A stretch of 5,710 nucleotides of DNA, from the NCBI GenBank assembly GCA_003023165.1, contig PXSD01000099.1, positions 1-5,710 on the forward strand, written 5' to 3'. Positions 5,157 to 5,710 of the stretch are shown here, one piece after another. A program made the translations under genes and the position numbers. Position 1 is the first letter of the stretch. Each line of letters opens with the position of its first letter. This stretch comes from Halobacteriales archaeon QS_9_67_15 (GTDB lineage: Archaea > Halobacteriota > Halobacteria > Halobacteriales > Haloarculaceae). The notes under the pieces are model-generated. The model was not told where the DNA came from and did not search any database. It saw only the letters and a program-made list of their open reading frames with translations.

Positions 5157-5710
5157 ATGCCTTCGGACACGCACGTCGCGGCGGTCTGCGGGAGTCTCCG
5201 TGAGGGCAGCTACTCGAGGACCGCGCTCCGACGGGCCCTCGACGAAGCGGAGAACGCGGGCGCGTCGGTCGACCTGGTCGACCTCCGGGAGTTCGACCTG
5301 CCGGTGTTCGACCCGGACGTCGACGACCAGGGAGACGCTACGGAATTGACCGAGCGCATCCGCCGGGCGGACTCCGTGTTGCTGGGGACGCCGGTGTATC
5401 ACGGGTCGTACTCGTCGGCGCTGAAGAACGCCCTCGACTACTGCGGGTTCGACGAGTTCGAGAACACGACGGTCGGACTGCTCTGCGTGGCCGGCGGGTC
5501 GTTCCCGGTCACCTCGCTCGACCATCTCCGGTCGGTCTGTCGGGCGCTCAACGCCTGGGTCATCCCACACCAGGTCGCGCTCCCGAGGGCCCGCGATAAG
5601 TTCGACGGGACCGAACTGATAGACGAAGGCGACGCGGACAGAGTCAGGACGCTGGGACGCCGTGCCGTTGAGTACGCCAACATCGAACCCGATCCGCCGT
5701 GCATCGAGAG
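5157..5710 (+). CDS. NADPH-dependent FMN reductase-like flavoprotein (flavodoxin fold), 3' end cut by the window
   Basis: The frame is open from ATG 5157 to the right edge (184 full codons). It begins MPSDTHVAAVCGSLREGSYS: first beta strand, then the phosphate-binding loop GSLREGSYSRTA (12-23) that holds FMN. Next come a helix, VDLVDLREFDLPVFD (38-52), ADSVLLGTPVYHGSYSSALK (71-90) followed by NALDY, the conserved flavin/NADPH contact region of the FMN_red family, and TTVGLLCVAGGSFP (104-117). Family members use NAD(P)H to reduce flavin, quinone, azo or chromate-type substrates in the cytoplasm, usually as dimers or tetramers. They are about 180-200 residues, so only a few codons are probably missing. 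The exact electron acceptor cannot be read from sequence. It is divergent from the dead oxidoreductase gene with 162 bases between the starts. No damage is visible in the frame. Confidence 0.85.
   Translation, partial: MPSDTHVAAVCGSLREGSYSRTALRRALDEAENAGASVDLVDLREFDLPVFDPDVDDQGDATELTERIRRADSVLLGTPVYHGSYSSALKNALDYCGFDEFENTTVGLLCVAGGSFPVTSLDHLRSVCRALNAWVIPHQVALPRARDKFDGTELIDEGDADRVRTLGRRAVEYANIEPDPPCIE

Overview
The window looks like a piece of haloarchaeal chromosome. It is GC-rich, and the predicted proteins carry many Asp and Glu residues and few Lys, as expected for salt-in cytoplasms. The promoters are archaeal (TATA box about 25-28 bases before the start, several apparently leaderless genes), and the Shine-Dalgarno sites match the GGAGGTG(A) type. 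The genus cannot be told from the sequence alone. I see no rRNA, tRNA, CRISPR array, insertion sequence or att site.

Layout from left to right: (1) the 3' end of a crotonase-family (enoyl-CoA hydratase) gene on +, ending at 182; (2) on -, 1217-232, an EamA/DMT-family membrane transporter gene that is broken: an intact start region with a good RBS, then a frame change at about 1067 and an apparent loss of the TM2-TM3 region; (3) a 279-base divergent intergenic region with AT-rich promoter elements; (4) on +, 1497-2294, an intact winged-HTH regulator with a FilR1-type sensor domain; (5) an AT-rich promoter with an 18-base palindrome, a 25-codon leader ORF, and then a TMEM165/GDT1 (UPF0016) cation transporter gene at 2477-3241; (6) a MutY-like adenine glycosylase gene at 3313-4257; (7) on -, 4994-4339, a Gfo/Idh/MocA oxidoreductase gene that is clearly decayed (a one-base frameshift in the nucleotide-binding motif and loss of roughly 140 codons); (8) on +, from 5157 past the right edge, an NADPH-dependent FMN reductase-like flavoprotein.

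The genes do not form one obvious pathway. The regulator sits divergent to the dead EamA transporter and may once have controlled it. The GDT1 gene has the most interesting control region: TATA box, palindromic operator candidate between TATA and the expected transcription start, a leaderless mini-ORF whose stop overlaps the GDT1 start (GTGA), and a strong RBS inside that mini-ORF. This suggests metal-responsive repression plus translational coupling, which is an inference. I did not find a new defence or mobile system. The notable things are two independently damaged genes within 5 kb and the GDT1 leader arrangement.
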